A program made the position numbers and the translations under genes. DNA of 12,546 bases from Thermoproteota archaeon (lineage in GTDB: Archaea > Korarchaeota > Korarchaeia > Korarchaeales > Korarchaeaceae), in NCBI GenBank assembly GCA_003661365.1, contig QMVZ01000031.1:1-12546 (forward strand), read 5' to 3'. This document shows positions 6,112 to 12,179 of this stretch, in pieces; position 1 is the first letter of the stretch; each line of letters starts with the position of its first letter. A model generated the notes under the pieces. It was not told the DNA's origin. It saw only the letters and a list, made by a program, of their open reading frames with translations, and did no database searches.

Positions 6112-6234
6112 CTATAGATCAAGTTTAAGCTTAGAACCACAGTAGGGGCAATAAACCAACCCGTTCTCAGCCAGGTGAAAGATGGATAGGGCTTTTAGAG
6201 CGACTTCTTTTCGACAGACTGGACAGGTTTTCAA
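6112..6234 (-). CDS. 40-residue zinc-ribbon protein
   Basis: A very small gene that is easily missed. It contains two C-P-x-C knuckles, TCPVC (C4, C7) and YCPYCGSKLKL (C29, C32), 21 residues apart: a classic rubredoxin-like zinc ribbon with four Cys ligands. The connecting segment is hydrophobic/helical (ALKALSIFHLAENG). The start is TTG at 6234, with an in-frame TAG two codons upstream, so no longer start exists. A TATA-like box about 35 bp upstream gives a leader of about 8 nt containing AGGGA. The stop abuts the ATG of the two-TM gene. The ribbon could recruit a protein or nucleic acid; the role is unknown. Confidence 0.68.
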   Translation of the reverse strand: MKTCPVCRKEVALKALSIFHLAENGLVYCPYCGSKLKLDL

Positions 6235-6264
6235 TCCCTATCTTATCAATTGATCTCTCATAAG

Positions 6265-6274
6265 ATATTAAATT
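6265..6274 (-). promoter_or_regulatory. TATA-like box for the zinc-ribbon / two-TM cluster
   Basis: ATTTAATATC on the minus strand is centred about 35 bp from the TTG start at 6234. The 6235-6431 interval holds this promoter and the divergent one for the beta-propeller gene; nothing else is convincing there. Confidence 0.4.
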
Positions 6275-6397
6275 CAAATTCATTTTGCTAATCATACAAA
6301 CATCCTGCTTTGGTTTTCTAAGCGATTTCACTAATCTGTATACGCTCAAAAAGGAGAACTAACAATTAGCAAACCGAGAACTTGATAGACAAAAAAA

Positions 6398-6413
6398 TTT
6401 TATACCTATAAAG
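6398..6413 (+). promoter_or_regulatory. TATA region for the beta-propeller gene
   Basis: TTTTATA (6398-6404) is centred about 31 bp before the ATG at 6432, with a second candidate CCTATAAAG overlapping it. The predicted transcript start falls after the in-frame TTG at 6423, so the ATG at 6432 is the better start, with a leader of only a few bases. Confidence 0.5.
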
Positions 6414-6431
6414 TGTTTTAACTTGGCGGCT

Positions 6432-7625
6432 ATGACCAATAGCCCTAGATCTGCTAGATTTAGCTATATTTTTCAATCAATTGGAGGCAGTATTGGGTTT
6501 AAACGAGCGAGTCTCGTTACTTTACTCTCCTTCCTCCTACTTATCAGCTGTTTCTTGATCCTTTCGTCCAGTATGGAGGAAAAGAAACCTTCGATTATAC
6601 TTCTTGCAACTGGAGGAACGAGTCCAACTTGGAGTCCTGACGGATCTAAAATCGCCTTTGTACGGGATGGAGACATATGGATTATGGATGCTGATGGAAG
6701 TAATCAAAGGAGATTAACTGATCATCCAGGGGATGAAGTTAACCCAACCTGGAGCCCAGATGGAACGATGCTAGCCTATGAGTGCTGGGAGTACGGCCGC
6801 TTCAACTGGTCTTTTTGTAACATATGGGTCATGAATGCAGATGGGAGCAACCAGAGAAGGCTTACTAAGGGACCTTCCCTTGACCGTTTTCCTTCTTGGA
6901 GTCCCGACGGTAAAAAGATTGCCTACGAGTCTTGGCTTGTCAACGATCCCTTTAGCATGTATGAGATATGGATTATCGACTTAACAGGCTATAATCCGAG
7001 AAGGCTCACGACTATTGGCGCTAGATTTCCCTCATGGAGCCCTGATGGGGAAAGAATAGCGTTCAGTTCGGCAAATTCGGGTAATTGGGATATATGGGTT
7101 ATAGATGTAGACGGGAAGAATCTTAAGAAGCTTTCAACAACTCTTACCGACGATTATCGGCCTATTTGGAGTCCTGATGGTAAGAAGATCCTTTTTGAAT
7201 CCTGTGGAGAGGGAGGAGGAAACTGTGACATTTGGATAATGGATGTTAATGGATGCAACTTGAGGAAACTAACAACAAGCCTTTGTATGGACATGTACCC
7301 CTCTTGGAGTCCGAAAGGAGGGAAAATCGCCTTTATGTCTACTAGATCTGGAGCTGGAGACATATACATCATGAATGCGGATGGAAGCGCCCTCCAACAG
7401 CTTACCGACAATCTCTCAGGCGAGGTTGGACCAGTTTGGAGCCCTGACGGCACAAAGATAGCATTTACAAGAATAAATCATGTGAGAGGAGGCGATATAT
7501 GGGTAATAATGCTTGAAGTTGCTCCAAAGGAAACAAGTTTAACGTACTTTTTGCTAGTAGGGGGTTTTCTTATCTTCTTGATATTCCTACTCCTAGCAAA
7601 AAGATTTCTGAGGGTTCACACTTAG
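6432..7625 (+). CDS. Membrane-anchored TolB/WD40-like beta-propeller protein
   Basis: A 397-residue protein with seven WSPDG-type repeats (W at 67, 107, 156, 202, 246, 292, 336; the sixth reads WSPKG). Most continue as KIAF, DIWIMDADG and RRLT, the PD40/TolB-like blade pattern. The seventh repeat lacks its last strand, while SIILLATGG just before the first repeat supplies it, so the ring is closed by a shared blade. A hydrophobic segment at 28-47 and another at 371-392 flank the propeller, which would place the domain outside the cell with both ends in the membrane. LISC at 37-40 resembles a lipobox, but hydrophobic residues follow it. Six Cys form three nearby pairs within blades 2 and 5. 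Likely a protein- or glycan-binding surface scaffold; ligand unknown. Divergent from the zinc-ribbon cluster. Confidence 0.88.
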   Translation: MTNSPRSARFSYIFQSIGGSIGFKRASLVTLLSFLLLISCFLILSSSMEEKKPSIILLATGGTSPTWSPDGSKIAFVRDGDIWIMDADGSNQRRLTDHPGDEVNPTWSPDGTMLAYECWEYGRFNWSFCNIWVMNADGSNQRRLTKGPSLDRFPSWSPDGKKIAYESWLVNDPFSMYEIWIIDLTGYNPRRLTTIGARFPSWSPDGERIAFSSANSGNWDIWVIDVDGKNLKKLSTTLTDDYRPIWSPDGKKILFESCGEGGGNCDIWIMDVNGCNLRKLTTSLCMDMYPSWSPKGGKIAFMSTRSGAGDIYIMNADGSALQQLTDNLSGEVGPVWSPDGTKIAFTRINHVRGGDIWVIMLEVAPKETSLTYFLLVGGFLIFLIFLLLAKRFLRVHT

Positions 7626-7743
7626 TTAAATCCATGAATTACAAGTTCAACCGTATTGAACACATCGAAACTATGCCTAATATTTAGCGAAAACAAGAAA
7701 TATCTAAAGGAAAGCAATGTTTGTTTTTATGACGTTGGGAGAG

Positions 7744-7750
7744 TATAATA
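7744..7750 (+). promoter_or_regulatory. TATA-like element near the class II aldolase gene
   Basis: TATAATA is centred only about 20 bp before the ATG at 7767, a little close for a leaderless start there. It would fit translation from the in-frame GTG at 7803. TTTTTATG at 7724-7731 is an alternative box for the ATG. Confidence 0.3.
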
Positions 7751-7766
7751 ACTAGGCCAAACTTAG

Positions 7767-8513
7767 ATGGGGTATCAAAGAAGTCCAAGAGAGGCGAGTG
7801 AAGTGTCGAAAGCGGACCTTGAATCAAAGCTTAGGTCTGAGATAATCTCATTTGGGAAGAAAATGGTTAAACTTGGCTTAGTTTTTGGGTCAGAGGGGAA
7901 CATAAGCGTAAAACTTCCTGGCAAAGGTTATTTGATAACTCCAAGCATGGTTGATTATGAGGAGATGAAAGAAGAGGACATCGTACTCGTCGACGAGGAA
8001 GGAAACGTTCTTTCAGGCTATAGAAAGCCCTCTATTGAGACCCCAATTCACCTGGCAGTATACAAGGCTAGAAAAGATGTTAATGCTGTAATACACAGCC
8101 ACCCCACTTTCTCAACAGTTGTTGCGATCTTAGGCTTGAAGATCCCTCCAATAGTCGAGGAGATGATCCCCTTTCTAGGAGGGGAGCTTGTTACATCGGA
8201 GTACGGGATCCCAGGATCTGAAGAACTAGCAAACAATGTGGTTAAAGCGTTAGGAAATAAGAACGCCGTTTTCATAGCAAATCATGGCCTCCTAGCCTGC
8301 GGATCCTCTCTAAAGGATGCTCTTAGAAATACCATGCTTGCAGAGAGAATCGCTAGGGTTTTCGTCCTCTCATCCCTCTTGGGTAAACCTAGGGAGCTGC
8401 CAGAAGACTCCATTGGGTTTCAGCTTGACTTGTTCAGAAGACTTCACAAAATGAAGGAAAGAAGTCATGTATATCCAGAGAATCGACTAAAAGTCTATGA
8501 ATCTAAATTTTAG
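7767..8513 (+). CDS. Class II aldolase / FucA-AraD family protein
   Basis: A 248-residue zinc-dependent aldolase or epimerase of the fuculose-phosphate aldolase / ribulose-phosphate 4-epimerase superfamily. Key elements are in order: SEGNISVK (42-49, phosphate loop), KPSIETPIH (87-95) with E91 in the place of the FucA catalytic Glu, HSHP with zinc ligands H110 and H112, and ANHGLLACG (171-179) with the third ligand H173. E91 to H110 is 19 residues, as in FucA. Such enzymes cleave or epimerise sugar phosphates; in archaea relatives are linked to lactaldehyde or deoxysugar metabolism. The exact substrate is uncertain. The first 14 residues are not conserved-looking, and GTG at 7803 is a possible alternative start. 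Its stop overlaps that of the convergent vapC. Confidence 0.85.
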   Translation: MGYQRSPREASEVSKADLESKLRSEIISFGKKMVKLGLVFGSEGNISVKLPGKGYLITPSMVDYEEMKEEDIVLVDEEGNVLSGYRKPSIETPIHLAVYKARKDVNAVIHSHPTFSTVVAILGLKIPPIVEEMIPFLGGELVTSEYGIPGSEELANNVVKALGNKNAVFIANHGLLACGSSLKDALRNTMLAERIARVFVLSSLLGKPRELPEDSIGFQLDLFRRLHKMKERSHVYPENRLKVYESKF

Positions 8514-8926
8514 GATTCAATCAAGTCTTCAAGGAAAGTCACGGGTATTTTGAAGGGTTTTCTCTCTATTTCTCTCATTAGCTCACGCTCTTTTACAGCA
8601 AACACCACAGGGACTTCCATCTCTTCCCCTAAAGCAAGAGTTAAACAGTCAACTAATGAAATGGCCCTTTCACATTTAATCGCCGCTGCTCTCTCCACTA
8701 GCCTGCTTACTTCGAAAACCTCAAGACATCCAGATTCTTTCAGCTTTGAAATCAACTCCTTGCTTTTCTCTAAGCCAACTTTTCTGCACAGCAAATAAAG
8801 GAGTTCAAAAATGTTCAGCTCTGTTGTGAGCGCAAAAATCTCCCCTTTCTTCAAGCTTCGATAGATAAGCTCTCCTCTTCTGCTCCCTGAAAAGAACTCA
8901 ACAAAAACGCTGGTATCAAAGACCAT
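8510..8926 (-). CDS. vapC: VapC-type PIN-domain toxin (module 3)
   Basis: A 138-residue PIN-domain protein when started at the ATG at 8926, which gives the typical MVFDTSVFVEFF opening and has GGAG immediately upstream; an ATG at 8950 would add eight residues. Acidic residues are D4, E38 (NIFELLYLL), D92 (ISLVDCLTLALG) and a Glu in VKERELM, where most VapC proteins, including module 2, have Asp. That substitution is conservative but may alter metal binding. It overlaps the antitoxin gene by 11 bp. Its stop codon (TAA) overlaps the stop (TAG) of the convergent aldolase gene. Family call is firm; activity is likely but less certain because of the Glu. Confidence 0.85.
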   Translation of the reverse strand: MVFDTSVFVEFFSGSRRGELIYRSLKKGEIFALTTELNIFELLYLLCRKVGLEKSKELISKLKESGCLEVFEVSRLVERAAAIKCERAISLVDCLTLALGEEMEVPVVFAVKERELMREIERKPFKIPVTFLEDLIES

Positions 8927-9158
8927 ATCTCCTATTAGCTCTCGCTTCATCGAGCTTCCTCTCCTTCAAGAGTTCCTGTACTGAAAGCTCCGGAACAGAA
9001 CCGAACAAATCGTCTAATACATTAAGTTTAGCCTCTGATCTGAGAAGATGCCTTATGGCTTCATCTAGATCCACTTTTCTGCCCAATCTTAGCTGAAGCT
9101 TGGCTGCATACCTGAACAAGAGTTCTTTGGTCTTCTTAGAGACTCGAACAGTGGACAT
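8916..9158 (-). CDS. vapB: Ribbon-helix-helix-like antitoxin (module 3)
   Basis: An 80-residue small protein upstream of and overlapping a PIN toxin. The N-terminus STVRVSKKTKELLFRYAAKLQLRLGRKVDLDEAIRHLLRS has the layout of archaeal RHH-type VapB proteins: a short strand, a helix, and a second helix beginning at the DLDEAI motif. The C-terminal half (LNVLDDLFGSVPELSVQELLKERKLDEA) is the presumed toxin-binding arm. The ATG at 9158 is about 27 bp from a TATA-like box, with a perfect 9-bp inverted repeat covering the interval, so it is probably leaderless and autoregulated. It resembles module 1's antitoxin only at the fold level. Confidence 0.8.
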   Translation of the reverse strand: MSTVRVSKKTKELLFRYAAKLQLRLGRKVDLDEAIRHLLRSEAKLNVLDDLFGSVPELSVQELLKERKLDEARANRRYGL

Positions 9159-9162
9159 TAAG

Positions 9163-9189
9163 TATACTTTGTATGCAAAGTATATTAAA
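9163..9189 (-). promoter_or_regulatory. vapBC module 3 promoter with long palindromic operator
   Basis: TATACTTTG (9163-9171) and CAAAGTATA (9176-9184) are exact 9-bp arms around TATG. On the minus strand TTTAATATA (about 9181-9189) is the TATA box, overlapping one arm and centred about 27 bp from the ATG. A bound antitoxin would occlude both TATA box and transcription start. Confidence 0.7.
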
Positions 9190-9259
9190 TTTTACACAGC
9201 AGAAAAATGCTTTTCGTCGTAGAGAGGGAGAAAAGCAACGTTAAACGTGAAAGTCGGAG

Positions 9260-9700
9260 TTAGGTTGTTACCTTTACACTTTCTAAACGATGCTTTAGCT
9301 CGGCGTAAAGACTATCCATTACTATCATAGCCTTGCCAACAATTTCCCAATCGCTCTTTGAAGTTCGATCTAATCCTCTGAGTATGGCAAAGATCCCAGC
9401 GGATTCGGGCAGCTTGTAAACTCCTGTTTCCTCCGCTTGCTCAGCATCCCTAATTATCTTCTGGATCTCAGCGACTACTGGATCCTTTATGTTGTACTTC
9501 TCTACTAGAGCATCGAATGTGGTCTTTCCGTTTTTTGGCCTAATTTCGGCACCGGGCAGGGTGAATGGAATTGCTCCTTCTGGAATTGGGCTATCCCTAG
9601 ATATGAACTCGAACACCGCGTCTCTATCTATAAAGGTCTTGATCAGCCAGATGGATGCGCACCTGTCAACATGGGGGTTGTGGCGCGTAACCCATCTCAT
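9260..9700 (-). CDS. ChrB C-terminal-domain protein, degenerate copy
   Basis: A 146-residue protein homologous over its whole length to the upstream neighbour and to the C-terminal (chromate-resistance) domain of ChrB. Family hallmarks kept are MRWVTR, HVDRCASIWLI (10-20), the LPGAEI turn, TFDALVEKYNIKDP and a C-terminal VMDSLYAEL helix. However, GHHDGKC of the neighbour reads RPKNGKT here, and its KIVHAAD reads KIIRDAE, so the conserved His-His, Cys and His positions are all changed. It therefore probably lost metal or redox chemistry and may act as a structural or regulatory partner. Its ATG overlaps the stop of the neighbouring copy (ATGA), indicating coupling and matched expression. Confidence 0.75.
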   Translation of the reverse strand: MRWVTRHNPHVDRCASIWLIKTFIDRDAVFEFISRDSPIPEGAIPFTLPGAEIRPKNGKTTFDALVEKYNIKDPVVAEIQKIIRDAEQAEETGVYKLPESAGIFAILRGLDRTSKSDWEIVGKAMIVMDSLYAELKHRLESVKVTT

Positions 9701-10236
9701 TTCTGGGGCCTCTTCACCTTTGTCTCAGGTGGCAACTTTATCTTGGATTTGATGAACTCGAAGCGCTTGGCTCTATCCATCTTTGCAAGCTCTTCCTTGT
9801 ACTCCTCCCTTATCTTCTTCAGCTGTACGTAGACGTATAGAGCGTCGTAGATGAAGAAGCCCTTCTCCAGAGCCTCGTAATCGTCCTTCACAAGGTACAT
9901 GGCTCCAGCAGCAATGGCCTCAAGTCCCCTCGCCTCTGGAGCTTTATCTATGTCCTTAGAAATGTCAGCTGCATGCACTATCTTCGCTATCTCTAGGACC
10001 CAGGGGTCCTTTATGTTGTACTTCTCAATTATGGCCTCGAAGGTGCACTTTCCATCGTGGTGCCCGAGCTCGAAGTCTGCGCCTGGGAAGTCAAAGGGTA
10101 TTCCCATGTCCTCGGTCGGCAGAGGACCTGGCCAAGGAACGAAGATGAACTCCGCATCCTTGTCGACGAACTTGCTAATTAACCAGGGGCTTGCAACCCT
10201 ATCAACATGTACGTGTTGCCTGGTAACCCACCTCAC
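9697..10236 (-). CDS. ChrB C-terminal-domain (chromate-resistance family) protein
   Basis: A 179-residue single-domain protein matching the ChrB C-terminal domain: MRWVTRQHVHVDRVASPWLISKF at the start, FVPWPG, IPFDFPGADFELGHHDGKCTFEAIIEKY (46-73), KIVHAADI (85-92) and IYDALYVYVQL. Candidate metal or redox residues H59, H60, C64, H88 and D91 are all present. The N-terminal domain of full-length ChrB is absent. A basic 40-residue helical tail follows. In bacteria ChrB senses or helps detoxify chromate together with the ChrA transporter; no ChrA is seen here, so the substrate may differ. The start is GTG at 10236. It is divergent from the padR-MFS pair and overlaps the degenerate paralogue by 4 bp. 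Confidence 0.82.
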   Translation of the reverse strand: MRWVTRQHVHVDRVASPWLISKFVDKDAEFIFVPWPGPLPTEDMGIPFDFPGADFELGHHDGKCTFEAIIEKYNIKDPWVLEIAKIVHAADISKDIDKAPEARGLEAIAAGAMYLVKDDYEALEKGFFIYDALYVYVQLKKIREEYKEELAKMDRAKRFEFIKSKIKLPPETKVKRPQK

Positions 10237-10248
10237 GCAGATCGCCGG

Positions 10249-10296
10249 ATTTATAAGTAGATGGACTACATATAAAGATTCGCTACATATATTTAG
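10249..10296. promoter_or_regulatory. Divergent promoter/operator between the ChrB-like genes and padR
   Basis: CTACATATA occurs twice as an exact direct repeat (10266-10274 and 10283-10291), 17 bp apart, and GTAG (10257-10260) makes an inverted pair with the CTAC at 10266. TATA-like boxes are present both ways: CATATAAAG (10269-10277, readable on either strand), CATATATTTA (10286-10295, plus) and CTTATAAAT (about 10249-10257, minus). A PadR dimer binding the repeats would control both transcripts; this is inference. Confidence 0.55.
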
Positions 10297-10320
10297 CAGG
10301 TGGTTCTAGTGCACAGCTTC

Positions 10321-10896
10321 ATGCCGAGGAGACACAAAATAAGTCCAGTACAATTTTGGATCCTTCTTGTACTTTCCGAGGGCCCCAACTATGGGTATCG
10401 CATCATGCAGCGCCTCAAAGACATGTTCAAGGGTTACTGGCAGCCCAAGGCGGGGACGATTTATCCAGCTCTGGAGAAGCTGAGCAAGGAATCTCTGATC
10501 ACATGCAAGGTAGAACACAGGGAAGGTGCTCCGGACAGGCATTACTACACGATAACGAAGAAAGGAGAGGAAGTTCTCAAGGAAACGGTGATAAGGTGGA
10601 GCAAGGTGATGGAGCACATAGAAGCCTACGGTGAGGCCCATAGAGCAATTCAACGCTTCAAAGGCGATCTCAATAGAGAAGAGGTTGGAAATCTACTGAT
10701 AAAAATGGGCGAAGGAGTTAAGAAAGGAGCATTTGACCTGTCAGAAATCATTCCGTCCCTTGAATCCGTTGTGGTTGAGCCTACGGAACCATTGCGGTTC
10801 AAACTCCTCTACGCTTGGGAAAACGGGAAGCTCGAGATAGAACTGGAATTCGAGTGGGTCTCTACTGAAAGAGGAGAAGAGATCCAGGATGAGTGA
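10321..10896 (+). CDS. PadR-family transcriptional regulator
   Basis: A 191-residue winged-helix regulator. Residues 6-85 match PadR: PVQFWILLVLSEGPNYGYRI, then a helix ending in KAGTIYPALEKLSKESLI (the recognition helix with the T-I-Y-P-A-L-x-x-L signature), and a wing HREGAPDRHYYTITKKGEE. The C-terminal 100 residues contain dimerisation helices and a beta-rich end (RFKLLYAWENGKLEIELEFEW). In-frame GTG codons at 10300 and 10309 could extend it, but the second TATA box places transcription just before the ATG at 10321. It overlaps the MFS gene by 8 bp, so it most likely represses that transporter and its own promoter, and possibly the divergent ChrB-like genes. The ligand is unknown. Confidence 0.88.
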   Translation: MPRRHKISPVQFWILLVLSEGPNYGYRIMQRLKDMFKGYWQPKAGTIYPALEKLSKESLITCKVEHREGAPDRHYYTITKKGEEVLKETVIRWSKVMEHIEAYGEAHRAIQRFKGDLNREEVGNLLIKMGEGVKKGAFDLSEIIPSLESVVVEPTEPLRFKLLYAWENGKLEIELEFEWVSTERGEEIQDE

Positions 10897-12136
10897 AGTC
10901 TTCTCTTTGCTCGGACCCCTAGAAAGAGATGCAAAGCTCCTCATCTCAGCAAGAGCCTTGAGGAGCTTCATAGGAGGTTTGGTTTCTGTCATCTTTACCA
11001 TCTACCTATCAAAGCTTGGCGTGCTGCCCCTAACAATGGGCTTTCTATTCACGGTTACGTTGTTCATCGCAGCCATAAGAAGCTTAGTGGAAGGAATCCT
11101 CGCAGACAAATTTGGAAGGAAGCCCTTTTTGTTGTTACTGAGCGGTCTTCTGGCTACCGCTGGTTTCATATATGCATTTACTCGCAACATCACCATACTC
11201 CTCTGCACCGCAGCCATAAGTGGACTAGGAAAAATGTACATATCCAGCCCATCAGAACAGGCTTTGCTATCGGAGAAGACGACGGATGCAGAAAGGACAA
11301 CTCTCTTCAGCATAGCATCTTTCATGGATTCTATCTCTAGCATGATCGGCTCCTTCTCCGCAGGCATCCCTCGTTTCTTCCAGACTCGCTTAGGGTTCGA
11401 TGAGATAAAGTCCTATCAGCCTGTTTTCATCCTCATAGGCATCGTAGCTCTTGCGAGCATGATTGTTTATCTTCCAATAAGGGAAGAAAGAGATTGCAAG
11501 GAGCAAAAGCCTCAAGTCATTGAAAACATTGAGGAGGAGTATGATGAAACTAAGAAGATCATAAGCAGGTTCTCATTGGTAGTTGCCATCGATGCCCTTG
11601 GAGGCTCTTTTATCGGGAGTTTTCTCTCGTATTGGTTCTACATAAGGTTCGGAGTAGGACCTGGAAAGATAGGAACTCTTTTCGGTGCATCTAGGTTTCT
11701 CGCTGCCTTAAGCTACATCCTAGGGCTTAAACTAGCTAAGAACATAGGGACGATCAACGCAACCGTGCTTTCAAGGCTCCCTGTTGTGGGAGTAAACCTT
11801 ACAATCCCACTCGTACCAAGCTACACGGCAGCAGCACTCCTTCAGGGATTTAAGAGCGCATTTTCCATGATAGATGTACCGCTAAGGCAGTCCTACCTTA
11901 TGGGAGTTATCAAAAGGAGCAAGAGGGCCTCAGCAGCAGGGGCCTCCAGCACCGTCAGGATGGTCTCGGCTACGGTTACTCCAACCATTTCTGGCTACCT
12001 CTTCCAGTACGTTTCAATAATGTTCCCCTTCTTCGTGGGAGCCTCTTTTCAGCTCGCTTCCGCAGTGCTCCTGTGGTTGTTCTTCAAGGACATCAAGCCA
12101 CCTGAAGAAAGAGAAAGGAACGTTTCTAAAGATTAA
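10889..12136 (+). CDS. MFS-family transporter (second of two, PadR-linked)
   Basis: A 415-residue major facilitator with about twelve membrane segments. Motif A is GILADKFGRKP (about residues 68-78). A hydrophilic central loop (REERDCKEQKPQVIENIEEEYDETKK, given here only as residues about 198-224) is notably acidic and separates the two halves. It starts inside the last codons of padR, so the two are one transcript; PadR regulators commonly control neighbouring efflux pumps. It differs from the MFS protein at 4574 in sequence and loop. A link to metal or oxyanion efflux is suggested only by the divergent ChrB-like pair. No substrate residues can be named. Confidence 0.88.
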   Translation: MSEVFSLLGPLERDAKLLISARALRSFIGGLVSVIFTIYLSKLGVLPLTMGFLFTVTLFIAAIRSLVEGILADKFGRKPFLLLLSGLLATAGFIYAFTRNITILLCTAAISGLGKMYISSPSEQALLSEKTTDAERTTLFSIASFMDSISSMIGSFSAGIPRFFQTRLGFDEIKSYQPVFILIGIVALASMIVYLPIREERDCKEQKPQVIENIEEEYDETKKIISRFSLVVAIDALGGSFIGSFLSYWFYIRFGVGPGKIGTLFGASRFLAALSYILGLKLAKNIGTINATVLSRLPVVGVNLTIPLVPSYTAAALLQGFKSAFSMIDVPLRQSYLMGVIKRSKRASAAGASSTVRMVSATVTPTISGYLFQYVSIMFPFFVGASFQLASAVLLWLFFKDIKPPEERERNVSKD

Positions 12137-12163
12137 ACACGACGTAAGAAAGTCCATAAGAAG

Positions 12164-12169
12164 AAAAAA
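12164..12169 (-). terminator. Oligo-T terminator of the nucleotidyltransferase gene
   Basis: Six T on the minus strand (followed by CTTCTT), about ten bases after the stop at 12180. This is a typical intrinsic archaeal termination signal and implies that no further gene follows in that transcript. Confidence 0.45.
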
Positions 12170-12179
12170 TTCTCTACAT

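Noticed and set aside
6167..6349. 60-codon minus-strand open frame overlapping the zinc-ribbon gene
   Set aside because: It is in another frame, spans the probable promoter and lacks family features, whereas the zinc-ribbon frame has a clear four-Cys motif.
7717..7755. 12-codon possible leader peptide before the aldolase gene, with AGG upstream
   Set aside because: The best TATA box lies inside it, so it would usually not be transcribed; no attenuator structure follows.
9260..10236. Calling this region a chromate-resistance operon
   Set aside because: Only ChrB C-terminal domains are present; no ChrA or N-terminal ChrB domain is seen, so chromate is not established as substrate.
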